Counted from the stretch's first letter, positions 18,978 through 29,379 are shown. The stretch is DNA of 64,000 bases from Rhizobium hidalgonense (GCF_002914525.1 NZ_LODW01000051.1:60970-124969), one strand, 5' to 3'. Made by a program: numbers and translations. The notes: generated by a model not told the origin, from the letters alone.

Positions 18978-19994
18978 TTAGAAATCGCGCTGGAAGCGCA
19001 GGAAGCCGAACACTTCGTCGTCGCCTTCGTCCTCATCGTGATATTGCACGCTGAGCTTCGAACGCAGGTCTTCGACGATCTGATAGTCGATCGTGACGCC
19101 AGTCGTGTAAGCGCTGCCGCCGGTGAAACCATTGCCGTCAGCTTCGAGAGCGATGTTTTCGAAGTACTGGAAGCCGGGGGTGATCTTCCACTTTTCGTTG
19201 ATCTTCAAGGCGTACTCTGCTGCGATCGTCCATTCGGACTCTTCGTAGTAATAGTTGGCGCCGCTTGCCCAAACGCCGGCAATGCCGAGCGTGCCCGGAC
19301 CGATATCGGCATAGACGATGCCGCGGACAGCGACTTCGCTGGTGTCGGTGTCATAACCGGCAAGCAGGTAAGCGCTGACGGCGCCGGCCTTGTAGGAGAC
19401 CTGGCCTGCGACACCGAAGTTGTTCGGGCCTTCGCCCGGCTTGGTGGCGTAGTCTTCTTCCAGTTCGTCGACCGAGATGCCGGCCGCGAAAGCGCCGTTC
19501 TCGTACTGATACCGGATCGAGTTATGCGTCGTTTCGTTGCTGGCGAGCGTATCGGTCTCGCCGCTCATGTCGTCATCCCACCAGCTGTAAAGCTTACCGA
19601 CGCGGAAGCCGGCAATGTCGATATAGCCTTCATCAAGCAGAGCTTCCTGATCGGAGGCATTGTCGGCATTGTAACGCAGCGTGATGACGCCGGTGAGCGT
19701 GCCGTACTCGGTGTCGTTCTTGGTCTGGAAGGTGACCTGACCGCGAGTCCAGAAGTTTACGTCGGAATCGCCGGAGATCTGGTCACCGAAGCGCACTTCG
19801 GTACGGATATAGCCGCCGATGGAAAGGCATGTTTCCGTCCCCGGAATATAAAAATAGCCGGTCCCGTAGGCGTCGCAAACGCGAACATATTCCACGGGCT
19901 CGGGTTCCGCCGCCACGATGGCGTCGGCAGCGCGGGCTCCGGATGCCGCGGCAAGGGCGGCAACGGAGGCAAAAAGGATCGTTCTGATATTCAT
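18978..19994 (-). CDS. Outer-membrane porin, RopA/Omp2b-type
   Basis: Rhizobiales general porin of 338 aa. It has a signal peptide (MNIRTILFASVAALAAASGARA), then the family hallmark VEYVRVCDAYGTGYFYIPGTETCL with two cysteines, GGYIRTEVRFGD, many alternating beta strands, and a terminal aromatic FGFLRFQRDF for BAM-dependent insertion. I start at 19994 rather than an upstream ATG because the signal peptide begins there and AGGG precedes it. It is a monocistronic gene between strong terminator sequence and its own promoter region. It allows diffusion of small hydrophilic solutes. Confidence 0.92.
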   Translation of the reverse strand: MNIRTILFASVAALAAASGARAADAIVAAEPEPVEYVRVCDAYGTGYFYIPGTETCLSIGGYIRTEVRFGDQISGDSDVNFWTRGQVTFQTKNDTEYGTLTGVITLRYNADNASDQEALLDEGYIDIAGFRVGKLYSWWDDDMSGETDTLASNETTHNSIRYQYENGAFAAGISVDELEEDYATKPGEGPNNFGVAGQVSYKAGAVSAYLLAGYDTDTSEVAVRGIVYADIGPGTLGIAGVWASGANYYYEESEWTIAAEYALKINEKWKITPGFQYFENIALEADGNGFTGGSAYTTGVTIDYQIVEDLRSKLSVQYHDEDEGDDEVFGFLRFQRDF

Positions 19995-20354
19995 TTTGAA
20001 TGGCCCTAACAGGTTTGGAATGCGAGGCACATTTCAAGGGATGCCCCCGCGTAGCGGTCGGAGAAGACGACCGCACGGTGGCGATATAGGAATCCGCAAG
20101 TGTCATCGCGGCAAAATCTTGGCAGAAATCAGCATGGTCATGGCGCTTTCGTGGAAGAACTGTGGCCGAAAAAACACGGTCCTGCGGCACAGCCGGCGGC
20201 TGGACCAATTGGCCGCGGCCAACTTCGGCACGTCCATTTCCAAATTGCCCGTTAAATGGAATGACATTCTAACGGCAGTCCCGAAACCGGAAGAACCTTT
20301 GTTTCATTATACGACTGACTTGATAGAGTTTAGACACACACGGAGGGTTCCCCA

Positions 20355-21380
20355 ATGCAGATACAAAGACTCACCCGGCTCATCGCAGCCGCGGTCATGG
20401 CAGGCAGCTTCGCCATCGGGAGCATCGCTCCCGCATACGCGGATCAGACGCTTCTGAACGTTTCCTACGATCCGACCCGCGAATTGTATAAGGATTTCAA
20501 CGCCGCTTTTGCCGCCAAGTGGCAGAAGGATACCGGTGAAGCCGTGACGATCCAGGCATCGCATGGCGGCTCCGGCGCCCAGGCCCGCTCCGTTATCGAC
20601 GGCCTCGACGCCGACGTGGTCACCCTGGCGCTCGAAGGCGATATCGACGCCATCGCCAAGAAGACCGCCAAGATCCCGGCGGACTGGAAGAGCAAATTGC
20701 CCAACAATTCGACGCCCTATACGTCGACGATCGTCTTCCTGGTCCGCAAAGGCAACCCGAAGGGCATCAAGGACTGGGGCGATCTGGTCAAGGACGACGT
20801 CCAGGTCATCACCCCGAACCCGAAGACCTCGGGCGGTGCCCGCTGGAACTTCCTGGCCGCCTGGGCATGGGCCAAAAAAGCCAATGGCGGCGACGACGCC
20901 AAAGCGCAGGAATATGTGACGAAACTGCTGCAGCACGTTCCGGTTCTCGATACCGGCGCGCGCGGCGCGACGACGACCTTCGTTCAGCGCGGCCTCGGCG
21001 ACGTACTGCTGGCCTGGGAAAACGAAGCCTATCTTTCGCTTGAGGAACTCGGTCCCGACCAGTTCGAGATCGTAACGCCGACCCTCTCCATCCGCGCCGA
21101 CCCGCCGGTCGCCGTCGTCGACGGCAATGTCGACAAGAAGGGCACGCGCAAGGTCGCCGAAGCCTATCTCAACTATCTCTATTCGGACGAGGGCCAGAAG
21201 ATCGCCGCCAAGCACTTCTATCGCCCGATCAAGCCTGAGGCCGCCGATCCGGCCGACATCGCCCGCTTCCCGAAGCTGACGCTCGCCACCATCGACGACT
21301 TCGGCGGATGGAAAGAAGCGCAGCCGAAATTCTTCGGCGACGGCGGGGTATTTGACCAGATCTACAAGCCGGCCCAATAA
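20355..21380 (+). CDS. sbp: Sulfate ABC transporter substrate-binding protein
   Basis: Periplasmic sulfate receptor of 341 aa. A signal peptide ends at AYA-DQ (residue 29). The mature start [21 protein letters not shown], the [26 protein letters not shown] block and the later [27 protein letters not shown] are signatures of the Sbp/CysP family; the Ser-Gly-Gly and Arg-Gly contacts bind sulfate. GGAGGG lies 8 bases before the ATG. It is the first gene of sbp-cysT-cysW-cysA. Regulation is probably by a CysB/Cbl-like regulator located elsewhere. Confidence 0.95.
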   Translation: MQIQRLTRLIAAAVMAGSFAIGSIAPAYADQTLLNVSYDPTRELYKDFNAAFAAKWQKDTGEAVTIQASHGGSGAQARSVIDGLDADVVTLALEGDIDAIAKKTAKIPADWKSKLPNNSTPYTSTIVFLVRKGNPKGIKDWGDLVKDDVQVITPNPKTSGGARWNFLAAWAWAKKANGGDDAKAQEYVTKLLQHVPVLDTGARGATTTFVQRGLGDVLLAWENEAYLSLEELGPDQFEIVTPTLSIRADPPVAVVDGNVDKKGTRKVAEAYLNYLYSDEGQKIAAKHFYRPIKPEAADPADIARFPKLTLATIDDFGGWKEAQPKFFGDGGVFDQIYKPAQ

Positions 21381-21388
21381 TAGACTTC

Positions 21389-22246
21389 ATGAAAGCACAT
21401 AGCCCCACGCGGTGGCGGTTCAGACGGCCGAGCGTCATTCCGGGTTTCGGAATGGCGCTCGGCCTTACCTTGACCTGGCTCACCCTTCTGATCCTCATCC
21501 CGCTCTCCGGTCTTGCCGTCCGGTCGAGCGCGCTCGGCTGGGAGAAATTCTGGTCGATCGCGTTCGATCCGCGCACCTTGAATGCATTGCGCATCAGCTT
21601 CGGCACCGCCTTCATTGCCGCCATCGTCAATGCCGTCTTCGGCATCATCCTCGCCTGGGTGCTGGTACGCTACCGTTTCCCCGGCAAGCGCATCATCGAT
21701 GCCATGGTCGACCTGCCCTTCGCGCTGCCGACGGCCGTCGCCGGCATCGCGCTGACGACGCTTTATGCGCCGAACGGCTGGATCGGCCAGTTCCTGACGC
21801 CGCTCGGCATCAAGATCGCTTTCACCCCGGCCGGTATCGTCGTGGCACTGATCTTCGTCGGCCTGCCCTTCGTGGTGCGAACCGTGCAGCCGGTCATGGA
21901 GGAAATCGACAAGGAAGTGGAGGAGGCGGCGGCAACGCTCGGCGCCAACCGCTTCCAGACGATTTTCCGCGTGCTGCTGCCGGGGCTGGCGCCCGCCGTG
22001 CTCACCGGTTTTGCGCTCGCCTTTGCCCGCGGCGTCGGCGAATACGGTTCGGTCATCTTCATCGCCGGCAACCTGCCGTTCAAATCGGAGATCGCACCGC
22101 TGCTGATCGTCATCAAACTCGAAGAGTATAATTACGCGGCAGCGACGGGCATTGCGGCGATCATGCTGATCATCTCGTTTGCCCTGCTGCTCGTCATCAA
22201 CCTCATCCAGAGCTGGAGCAGGCGGAGGTACGGTTATGGCGCTTGA
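21389..22246 (+). CDS. cysT: Sulfate ABC transporter permease CysT (CysU)
   Basis: Inner-membrane permease of 285 aa with about six membrane segments. The cytoplasmic coupling motif [25 protein letters not shown] (EAA loop, near residue 180) contacts CysA. The block [24 protein letters not shown] is typical of CysT/ModB-like permeases. It starts 8 bases after sbp ends and overlaps cysW by 11 bases, so the subunits are made in matched amounts. Confidence 0.95.
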   Translation: MKAHSPTRWRFRRPSVIPGFGMALGLTLTWLTLLILIPLSGLAVRSSALGWEKFWSIAFDPRTLNALRISFGTAFIAAIVNAVFGIILAWVLVRYRFPGKRIIDAMVDLPFALPTAVAGIALTTLYAPNGWIGQFLTPLGIKIAFTPAGIVVALIFVGLPFVVRTVQPVMEEIDKEVEEAAATLGANRFQTIFRVLLPGLAPAVLTGFALAFARGVGEYGSVIFIAGNLPFKSEIAPLLIVIKLEEYNYAAATGIAAIMLIISFALLLVINLIQSWSRRRYGYGA

Positions 22247-23108
22247 TACAACCGTTCAACCCGTCAAGCTGCGTTCGGTGACCACCGAACACCGGATCGC
22301 CCGCTTCAGCCTGATCGCCCTCTCGCTGGTCTTCCTGCTGCTCATCCTGCTTTTGCCGCTGGCCGCCGTCTTCGTCGAGGCCTTCCGCAAGGGACCTGGC
22401 CCCTTCATCCAGGCCCTCGGTGATCTCGAAACCTTCTCGGCGATCCGGCTGACGCTGATCGTTGCCGGTGTCAGCGTGCCGCTCAATCTCGCCTTCGGGG
22501 TTGCCGCCGCCTGGGCGATCGCCAAGTTCGAGTTCAAGGGCAAAGCCTTCTTGACGACGCTGATCGACCTGCCCTTCTCGGTCTCGCCTGTTATATCCGG
22601 CCTGGTCTTCGTGCTGCTCTTCGGCGCCAATACCTGGCTCGGTCAATGGCTGAGCGCCCACGACATCAAGATCCTGTTTGCCGTGCCGGGGCTGATCCTG
22701 GCGACGATGTTCGTCACCTTCCCCTTCGTCGCCCGCGAGCTGATCCCGCTGATGCAGGAACAGGGAACGGCCGATGAAGAGGCAGCCCTTTCGCTCGGCG
22801 CCAGCGGCTGGCAGACTTTCTGGCACGTGACGCTGCCGAATATCAAATGGGGCCTGCTCTACGGTGTGCTGCTCTGCAATGCCCGCGCCATGGGCGAATT
22901 CGGCGCCGTCTCGGTGGTCTCCGGCCATATTCGCGGCCAGACGAACACAATGCCGCTGCAGGTGGAGATCCTCTATAACGAGTATAATTTCACCGGCGCG
23001 TTTGCCGTCGCCACGCTTTTGGCCTTGCTGGCGCTCGTCACTCTTGTTTTGAAGACGCTGCTGGAAATGCGCTATAGCGCTGAGATCTCCGCCAGCCGGC
23101 GGCACTGA
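22236..23108 (+). CDS. cysW: Sulfate ABC transporter permease CysW
   Basis: Second permease of the sulfate importer, 290 aa, with six predicted membrane helices. The EAA loop is [26 protein letters not shown], and the family block [20 protein letters not shown] is present. The start at 22236 (MALDTTVQ) follows GGCGGAGGT and overlaps the end of cysT. It precedes cysA by 10 bases. Confidence 0.95.
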   Translation: MALDTTVQPVKLRSVTTEHRIARFSLIALSLVFLLLILLLPLAAVFVEAFRKGPGPFIQALGDLETFSAIRLTLIVAGVSVPLNLAFGVAAAWAIAKFEFKGKAFLTTLIDLPFSVSPVISGLVFVLLFGANTWLGQWLSAHDIKILFAVPGLILATMFVTFPFVARELIPLMQEQGTADEEAALSLGASGWQTFWHVTLPNIKWGLLYGVLLCNARAMGEFGAVSVVSGHIRGQTNTMPLQVEILYNEYNFTGAFAVATLLALLALVTLVLKTLLEMRYSAEISASRRH

Positions 23109-23118
23109 AGGATTTGGA

Positions 23119-24159
23119 ATGGAAGTACGCGTTCAAAACATCCGCAAGGAATTCGATCGTTTTCCGGCGCTGCACGACGTCTCGCTCGGTATCCGCTCCG
23201 GCGAGCTGATCGCACTGCTCGGCCCTTCGGGCTCGGGCAAGACGACATTACTGCGACTGATCGCCGGCTTGGAAAGCCCGACGGAGGGGCAGATCTTCTT
23301 CGGTGACGAGGATGCCTCGAAGAAATCAGTGCAGCAGCGCAATATCGGCTTCGTCTTCCAGCATTATGCTCTGTTCCGCTACATGACGGTGCTCGATAAC
23401 GTCTCCTTCGGCCTGAGGGTCAGAAAGGGTGCGCGGCGTCCTGCAAAAGCCGACATTCGTAAGCGGGCGCTGGAACTGCTCGAGCTCGTCCAACTCTCCG
23501 GCCTGGAAAAACGCTACCCGGCGCAGCTTTCCGGCGGCCAGCGCCAGCGTGTGGCGCTCGCTCGCGCCATGGCCGTCGAGCCGAACGTGCTGCTGCTCGA
23601 CGAACCCTTCGGCGCGCTCGACGCCCAGGTACGCAAGGACCTGCGCAAATGGCTGCGCGAGATCCACGACCGCACCGGGCACACAACCGTCTTCGTCACC
23701 CACGACCAGGACGAGGCGCTGGAGCTGGCCGATCGAGTCGTCGTCATGAGCCAGGGTGCGATCGAGCAGGTCGGCACGCCGGATGAGGTCTACGACAATC
23801 CGAATTCGCCCTTCGTCTACGGCTTCATCGGCCAGTCGAATTGCCTGCAGGTCGACATCTCAGATGGCGACATCCGGTTCGAAGGGCGCTCGCTCGGCCT
23901 CAATGCCGAGGGCGAGCCGGACGGCCCGGCGCAGCTCTACTTCCGCCCGCACGACGTCAGGCTCTGCGAATCAGCTGAAAACTGCATCGCCGGCCAGCCG
24001 GTCTCCAGCCGCCGCGTCGCCGGCACCCGTCACATCGAACTGGATATCGGCAACGACCGTCCGCATATCGAGATCGAGCTGCCCCCGAGCGAGGCCGACA
24101 GGCTCGACCGCAACCGCGTGGCCTTCAAACCAACCCGCTGGAAGCTGTTCCGCAGCTGA
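23119..24159 (+). CDS. cysA: Sulfate/thiosulfate ABC transporter ATP-binding protein CysA
   Basis: ATPase of the sulfate importer, 346 aa. It has Walker A GPSGSGKTT near residue 36, the signature LSGGQRQRVALARAMA, Walker B VLLLDEPFGALD and the H-loop VTHDQDEA. A C-terminal TOBE-like regulatory domain (about 240-346, PAQLYFRPHDVRL) is typical of CysA. The Y-x-N-P-N-S-P-F-V-Y-G-F-I-G-Q-S-N linker also matches CysA. It is the last gene of the operon. Confidence 0.95.
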   Translation: MEVRVQNIRKEFDRFPALHDVSLGIRSGELIALLGPSGSGKTTLLRLIAGLESPTEGQIFFGDEDASKKSVQQRNIGFVFQHYALFRYMTVLDNVSFGLRVRKGARRPAKADIRKRALELLELVQLSGLEKRYPAQLSGGQRQRVALARAMAVEPNVLLLDEPFGALDAQVRKDLRKWLREIHDRTGHTTVFVTHDQDEALELADRVVVMSQGAIEQVGTPDEVYDNPNSPFVYGFIGQSNCLQVDISDGDIRFEGRSLGLNAEGEPDGPAQLYFRPHDVRLCESAENCIAGQPVSSRRVAGTRHIELDIGNDRPHIEIELPPSEADRLDRNRVAFKPTRWKLFRS

Positions 24160-24317
24160 TGGAGATCGCTCGTTCCGAACGACGATTGACCGGAATCGCA
24201 TATGGCGAGAGTTCATCATGCTTTTTGTTATCTAAGGTTGTTTGTAATTCAGTCATATGACGAGTAAAAGATTTTCACGGTAATAAGTAGGACTAATCCC
24301 ACAGGAGGCACCTTGCG

Positions 24318-25172
24318 TTGAGGGCGGAGATTTCCTTTGGAAAATCCCTGATCGGGATTTTGTTCGTAGGGCTGGCGGCCACAGGCTGCACGACGACACC
24401 GAAACCGGCGGCAACGGCGGCGAAGACAAAGCAGGTTCAACCGGCGAAAGTTACCTTCAACTATACGAAAAAGGACCGAGACTGCCTGCAGCGCGCGATG
24501 TATTTCGAATCGCAGCACTCGGATGAGGATGGTTATCTCGCCGTCGGCACCGTCGTCATGAACAGGCTCACGTCAGGCGCCTATCCTCCATCGATCTGCG
24601 GCGTCGTCGCCCAGGAGAAGCAGTTTGCGCCGGGCGTGATGACGCGCGAAGTCAAGCCGCAGGCCGAGACCGAGCTTGCGACCGCTGCCGATGCGATTCT
24701 GCTGAAGGGCGCACGCCATCCTGCGGTCAAGGATGCGATGTTCTTCCACACCGACGGGCTGAAATTCCCTTATAACAACATGCATTATGTCACGGTTGCC
24801 GGCGGCAACGCCTTCTACGAGAAGCGCGACGCCAATGGCATGCTCCAAACACCGCCGCCGCTGCCCGCTTATGAAGTGGCAATGAACTATGTGCCAGGCG
24901 AAAGCATGCTGCCGCCGCAATTCGAGGCGCTGATTCCCTCGGCGGTTCCCGTTCCTCTACCGGCTCCCGACCCGATGGCGACGGCGAGCACGGCGCAGAT
25001 GCAGATCACAGCGCCAGTGACCGCGCCAGTGATTACGCCAGCGACAGCGCCGGTGGCCTCGCCGGCCACCTCGATCGAGCCCGAACCGGGAATGCCGATC
25101 GCGATCCCCATTCCCCGCCCCGCCTATGACAGCGTGATGCTGCGCGGGAGCGTCGCAGCGACCGGGGGTTAA
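24318..25172 (+). CDS. SleB-type cell-wall hydrolase lipoprotein
   Basis: Predicted lipoprotein of 284 aa with a Hydrolase_2 (SleB-like) domain. The start is TTG at 24318 behind a strong AGGAGG nine bases upstream. The N-terminal hydrophobic helix ends in a lipobox-like AATGC (Cys near 24). The domain holds RDCLQRAMYFESQHSDEDG with the catalytic-type glutamate, GTVVMNRLTSGAYPPSICGVV and KFPYNNMHYVTVAGGNAFYEK. The tail (about 195-270) is a Pro/Ala/Thr-rich repeat (TAPVxxPATAPV), probably spanning the wall. A muramidase or lytic transglycosylase role is likely; no sporulation is implied. Confidence 0.82.
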   Translation: MRAEISFGKSLIGILFVGLAATGCTTTPKPAATAAKTKQVQPAKVTFNYTKKDRDCLQRAMYFESQHSDEDGYLAVGTVVMNRLTSGAYPPSICGVVAQEKQFAPGVMTREVKPQAETELATAADAILLKGARHPAVKDAMFFHTDGLKFPYNNMHYVTVAGGNAFYEKRDANGMLQTPPPLPAYEVAMNYVPGESMLPPQFEALIPSAVPVPLPAPDPMATASTAQMQITAPVTAPVITPATAPVASPATSIEPEPGMPIAIPIPRPAYDSVMLRGSVAATGG

Positions 25173-25205
25173 GCCGTTACGGTTTGCATGAGGTAAAAGC
25201 GCGCC

Positions 25206-26438
25206 TTAAGCGCGCTCTTCCCAGACCCTTGCAAGCTCCACGATCGTCTGGGCGGCCTTTTCCATATCCTGGCGGCTGACCCATTCGAGCGGCGAGTGGA
25301 AGGCATGGCCGCCGGCGAAGATGTTCGGGCATGGCAGGCCCATGAAGGAAAGGCGAGAGCCATCCGTACCGCCGCGGATGCTGCCGCGCACCGGCGTCAT
25401 GCCGGCCCGCCGCACGGCTTCGATGGCGTTGTCGACGATCTCCGGGTGCCGATCGAGCACCACCTTCATGTTGCGGTACTGTTCCCTGACCTGGAAATGG
25501 TAGGTCGAGCCGGGATAGCCAGCCATGACGTCCTTGACGATGGCCTCGAGCAAGGTCTCCTTTTCCACCAGCCCCTCGTCGGTGAAGTCGCGGATGATGA
25601 GGCTCAGCGACGCCTTCTCCATCGAGCCGGTCACCCCTACCGGATGGATGAAGCCCTGCTTGCCCTCGGTGGTCTCCGGCGCAATCTCTTTCGGCAGCCG
25701 GTCGATGATGGCGCCGGCGATCTTGATGGCGTTTTCCATGCGGTCCTTGGCAAAACCCGGATGGATCGCCACGCCTGAGATGGCGATCTCGACGCCATCG
25801 GCCGAAAAGGTCTCATCCTCGATGTGGCCTGATGTTTCGCCGTCCATCGTATAGGCGAAGTCGGCGCCGAGTTTTTTCAGGTCGACCTTGTTGACCCCGC
25901 GCCCGACCTCCTCGTCGGGGGTGAACAGGATCTTGATCGTCCCGTGCTTGATCTCGGGATTGGCGACGAGGATCTGGGCCGCGGTCATGATCTCCGCCAG
26001 CCCCGCCTTGTCGTCGGCGCCGAGCAATGTCGTTCCGTCGGTGGTGACGATGTCGTTGCCGATCTGGTTGTTCAGCTCGGGATGTTCGGAAACACGGATC
26101 ACCCGGCTGGGATCGCCGACAAGCGTGATATCCCCGCCGGCGTAATTGCGGATGATCTGCGGCTTGACGCCGGTGCCGCTGAAATCGGGCGCCGTATCCA
26201 TGTGCGAGCAGAAGCAGATGACCGGCACGACCTTGTCGCTATTTCCGGGAACGGTCGCATAGACATAACCGTGCTCATCGAGATGCGCATCCGCAAGGCC
26301 GATCTTGAGCAGCTCATCGACGAGAACTCGTCCGAGATCCTTCTGCTTCTCGGTGGTCGGCTGCGTCGACGAGGAGGGATCGGATTGAGTGTCGATAACG
26401 ACATAGCGGAGAAAGCGGTCGAGAACAGCGTCGGTCAT
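25206..26438 (-). CDS. pepT: Peptidase T (tripeptide aminopeptidase)
   Basis: Zinc aminopeptidase of the M20B family, 410 aa against about 408 in E. coli. Metal-site motifs are SHMDTAPDFSG near residue 80, TLLGADDKAGLAEI near 138 and the catalytic FTPDEEVGRG near 172, with a late GGTDGSRLSFMGLPCPN. It removes the N-terminal residue from tripeptides in the cytoplasm. I start it at MTDAVLDRF (26438); the frame is open further upstream without family likeness. It is convergent with the SleB-like gene. Confidence 0.94.
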   Translation of the reverse strand: MTDAVLDRFLRYVVIDTQSDPSSSTQPTTEKQKDLGRVLVDELLKIGLADAHLDEHGYVYATVPGNSDKVVPVICFCSHMDTAPDFSGTGVKPQIIRNYAGGDITLVGDPSRVIRVSEHPELNNQIGNDIVTTDGTTLLGADDKAGLAEIMTAAQILVANPEIKHGTIKILFTPDEEVGRGVNKVDLKKLGADFAYTMDGETSGHIEDETFSADGVEIAISGVAIHPGFAKDRMENAIKIAGAIIDRLPKEIAPETTEGKQGFIHPVGVTGSMEKASLSLIIRDFTDEGLVEKETLLEAIVKDVMAGYPGSTYHFQVREQYRNMKVVLDRHPEIVDNAIEAVRRAGMTPVRGSIRGGTDGSRLSFMGLPCPNIFAGGHAFHSPLEWVSRQDMEKAAQTIVELARVWEERA

Positions 26439-26544
26439 GGCATCCACTCCAGCAAGATCACGGGCAAGATCACGCAGGGGATATAACCCTTGCGGGCGAT
26501 GCGGCAAAAGTTTTTTCCGCTCGCGACGCGCGAGGATCGGCCGT

Positions 26545-27603
26545 TCAATCCAAGCGTTTTCCCTCGCCGTCGAACACATGCAGATATTGCGCGGGGAAGG
26601 CCACATTGACCTTCGGACCCGCCTTCAGCGCCTCGCGGTCCAGCGTGAAGATCTTGAACGGCAGGCCGTGCAGAGCAAGATGCAGGATGATACCGAAGCC
26701 TGTCGGCTCGACCAGTTCCACATCGGTGGGAAGGCCTGCGCCGTCAGTCGTCATCACCACATGCTCCGGCCGAATGCCGAGCGTCACCTTTGCGCCGTCT
26801 TCGAGAGGCAGCGGCTTTGCCAGCGGCACGATCGTGCCGTCCTTCAGCTTGAGGCCGCCTGTGACATAGCTCGCCTCGAGGAAATTCATTCCAGGCGAGC
26901 CGATGAAGCCGGCGACAAAGAGATTGGCGGGACGGTCATAGAGTTCCAGCGGGCTGCCGACCTGCTGCACCACGCCGCCATGCATGGCGACGATACGGTC
27001 CGCCAGCGTCATCGCCTCGATCTGGTCATGGGTGACATAGATCGAGGTCGCCTTCAGCTCGCCGTGCAGCTTCTTGATCTCGGCGCGCATCTGTTCGCGC
27101 AGGCGCGCATCGAGGTTGGAGAGCGGTTCGTCGAACAGGAAGGCCTTCGGCTGGCGCACGATGGCGCGGCCCATGGCGACACGCTGGCGCTGGCCGCCGG
27201 AAAGCGCCTTCGGCCGCCGTTCGAGCAGCGGATCGAGGCCGAGCTTGGCCGCGGCAGCGGAGACGGCGCTGGTGATCTTTTCCTTGGCCGTCTTCCTGAG
27301 TTTCAGGCTGTAGCTCATATTGCCGGCGACGTTCATATGGGGGTAGAGCGCATAGGACTGGAATACCATGGCGATGTCGCGATCCTTGGGATGCAACTCG
27401 TTCACTCTGGCGCCTGCAATGCGGATCTCGCCTGATGTGACGTCCTCCAGCCCGGCAATCATCCGCAGCAGCGTGGACTTGCCGCAGCCGGACGGGCCGA
27501 CGAGCACGACGAATTCGCCGTCCTGGATTTCGAGGTCGACGCCGTGCAGCACCTGCACATGGCCATAGGCTTTGCGGATATTCTGGATATCGATCGATGC
27601 CAT
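26545..27603 (-). CDS. CUT1 sugar ABC transporter ATP-binding protein (UgpC/MalK type)
   Basis: ATPase of 352 aa with Walker A GPSGCGKST near residue 37, the signature LSGGQRQRVAMGRAIV, Walker B AFLFDEPLSNLD, the H-loop VTHDQIEA, and a C-terminal MalK-like regulatory region with LGIRPEHV. It closes a minus-strand operon: GntR-type regulator, PLP lyase, receptor, two permeases, ATPase. UgpC-type ATPases serve glycerol-3-phosphate, sugars or sugar acids, so sequence alone does not give the ligand. The start is 5 bases after the preceding permease stop. Confidence 0.92.
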   Translation of the reverse strand: MASIDIQNIRKAYGHVQVLHGVDLEIQDGEFVVLVGPSGCGKSTLLRMIAGLEDVTSGEIRIAGARVNELHPKDRDIAMVFQSYALYPHMNVAGNMSYSLKLRKTAKEKITSAVSAAAAKLGLDPLLERRPKALSGGQRQRVAMGRAIVRQPKAFLFDEPLSNLDARLREQMRAEIKKLHGELKATSIYVTHDQIEAMTLADRIVAMHGGVVQQVGSPLELYDRPANLFVAGFIGSPGMNFLEASYVTGGLKLKDGTIVPLAKPLPLEDGAKVTLGIRPEHVVMTTDGAGLPTDVELVEPTGFGIILHLALHGLPFKIFTLDREALKAGPKVNVAFPAQYLHVFDGEGKRLD

Positions 27604-27608
27604 TCTGT

Positions 27609-28439
27609 TTAACCCTTGACCGCGCCGGCCGTCAGGCCCTGGACGAGATAACGCTGGATGAGCAGGAAGAAGAGGCCGGCCGGGATGAGCGCCATGACGC
27701 CCGCCGCCATCATCTGCCCGAAATCCACCGAGAATTTCGAAACGAAGGTGAGAAGCCCGACCGGGAAGGTCGCCGCGTCATTACCGTTGATCAGCATCAG
27801 CGCGAAGAGCAACTCGCTCCAGGCGGCGGTGAAGACGAAGCCGAGCGTCGCGGCAATACCCGGCAGCGTCAGCGGCAGGATGATCTGGCGAAACGCGGTG
27901 AACTGTGTCGCCCCGTCGATCATCGCCGCCTCTTCCAAATCCTTGGGAATGCCGTCGAAGAAGGACTGCATCAGGAAGGTGGCGAAAGGCACGTTGAAGG
28001 CGGTGTAGACGACGACGAGCCCGGTCAGGCTGTTGGTCAGATGCAAGGGCGACAGCATCTTGAAGATCGGCGCCACCAGCATGACCAGCGGGAACATCTG
28101 GGTCAGCAGCATCAGCGCGACGATCCAGTATTTTGCCCTGAATTTGAAGCGTGACAGCGCGTAGCCGGAGAGCGAGGCGCAGATCGTCACGGTCACCGCC
28201 GTCGAGGCCGAGACGATCAGGCTGTTCTTGAAGAAAGTCGGGAAGGCGCTGTGCTGCAGCACGAAGGCATAGTGATCCCAGGTCGTGCGCGACGGCCACA
28301 TGCGCACGCCTTCGCTATAGAGCAGGTCGTTCGGCGTCACCGAGACCTTGAGCAGCCAGAACAGCGGGAAAAGCGCGAAGGCGATATAGCAGAGGATCGC
28401 CAGGCGGTGCACGATCGTGGGAATGACGGATCGTCTCAT
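27609..28439 (-). CDS. CUT1 sugar ABC transporter permease (MalG type)
   Basis: Inner-membrane permease of 276 aa with six helices. The first follows IVHRLAILCYIAFALFPLFWLL and the coupling loop is EEAAMIDGATQFTAFRQIILPLTLPG near residue 180. Its neighbours show it is the second permease of a heteromeric importer. It lies 4 bases below the MalF-like gene and 5 above the ATPase gene. Confidence 0.92.
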   Translation of the reverse strand: MRRSVIPTIVHRLAILCYIAFALFPLFWLLKVSVTPNDLLYSEGVRMWPSRTTWDHYAFVLQHSAFPTFFKNSLIVSASTAVTVTICASLSGYALSRFKFRAKYWIVALMLLTQMFPLVMLVAPIFKMLSPLHLTNSLTGLVVVYTAFNVPFATFLMQSFFDGIPKDLEEAAMIDGATQFTAFRQIILPLTLPGIAATLGFVFTAAWSELLFALMLINGNDAATFPVGLLTFVSKFSVDFGQMMAAGVMALIPAGLFFLLIQRYLVQGLTAGAVKG

Positions 28440-28443
28440 GGGC

Positions 28444-29379
28444 TCAATCCTTGTTCAGCAGCGTCTGCCGCAGCAGGATGATCAGCATCGAATAGGCAAG
28501 CAGCAGCACCAGCAGCACCAGCGCGATCGCCGAGGCATAACCGAAATCGAGCCGCTTGAAGGCCGTGGTGAAGATGTAGCTCGCAACGATCTGCGTGCGA
28601 TCGGCCGGCCCGCCATTTGTCATGACGACAATGAGATCGGCGAAATTGGAAATCCAGACGGTGCGCAGCAGCACAGTGATGGCGATCGTCGGCGCCAGAA
28701 ACGGCAGGGTGATCGAGCGGAAGCGCTGGAACCAGCCGGCGCCGTCGATCGAGGCCGCCTCATAGAGATCGCGCGGGATGGCTTGGAGGGCGGCCAGCAG
28801 GGTGATCGCAAAGAAGGGAATGCCCCACCAGACATTGGCGGCGATCGGCCCCCACATCGCATAATTGGGATCGGAAAGAATATTGCCCGGCTCATGCATC
28901 AGCCCGAGCCCGAAGAGCCAATGCGGGATCGGCCCGATGACCGGATTGAACAGCCAGGCCCAGTTGAGGCCAGCGAGAAAGGACGGCACGGCCCAGGGCA
29001 GGAAAACCAGCGCCTGCGCGATCGCCCGCCCCGGGAACGGCTTGTCGAGCAGCAGCGCCAGAATGAGCCCGAATGCGAATTGAAGGACGACGGAGGCGCC
29101 GGTCCACCAGAGCGTATTGCGCAGCGCGCCATAGAAGGCGGCATCGCCTGCAAGCTCGCGGAAATGATCGAGCCCGATGAAGCCGCCGGAAAACGGATTG
29201 AGCAGTTGGATATCGCGGAAGGCATAGGACAGCCCGAGTGTCAGCGGCACCAGCATCACGGCGATGATCAGGATCAGCGACGGGGCGCTGTAGAGATAGG
29301 GCTCGGAAGCATCGGCAAGACGACGCAGCCATGGTCTGCGGTCGCGACGCATGTCGAGCGTATCGGCGGAAATGGTCAT
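28444..29379 (-). CDS. CUT1 sugar ABC transporter permease (MalF type)
   Basis: Permease of 311 aa with six membrane helices. The start region PYLYSAPSLILIIAVMLVPL and the EAA loop YEAASIDGAGWFQRFRSITLPFL (near residue 215) fit the MalF family. I start it at MTISADTLD (29379); an in-frame ATG at 29409 is possible. A 232-base gap with strong palindromes separates it from the receptor gene. This is common where the receptor is made in excess over the permeases. Confidence 0.9.
   Translation of the reverse strand: MTISADTLDMRRDRRPWLRRLADASEPYLYSAPSLILIIAVMLVPLTLGLSYAFRDIQLLNPFSGGFIGLDHFRELAGDAAFYGALRNTLWWTGASVVLQFAFGLILALLLDKPFPGRAIAQALVFLPWAVPSFLAGLNWAWLFNPVIGPIPHWLFGLGLMHEPGNILSDPNYAMWGPIAANVWWGIPFFAITLLAALQAIPRDLYEAASIDGAGWFQRFRSITLPFLAPTIAITVLLRTVWISNFADLIVVMTNGGPADRTQIVASYIFTTAFKRLDFGYASAIALVLLVLLLAYSMLIILLRQTLLNKD

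Noticed and set aside
24318..25172. Spore-cortex lytic function for the SleB-like protein
   Set aside because: The organism is an alphaproteobacterium without sporulation; only the hydrolase fold is shared.
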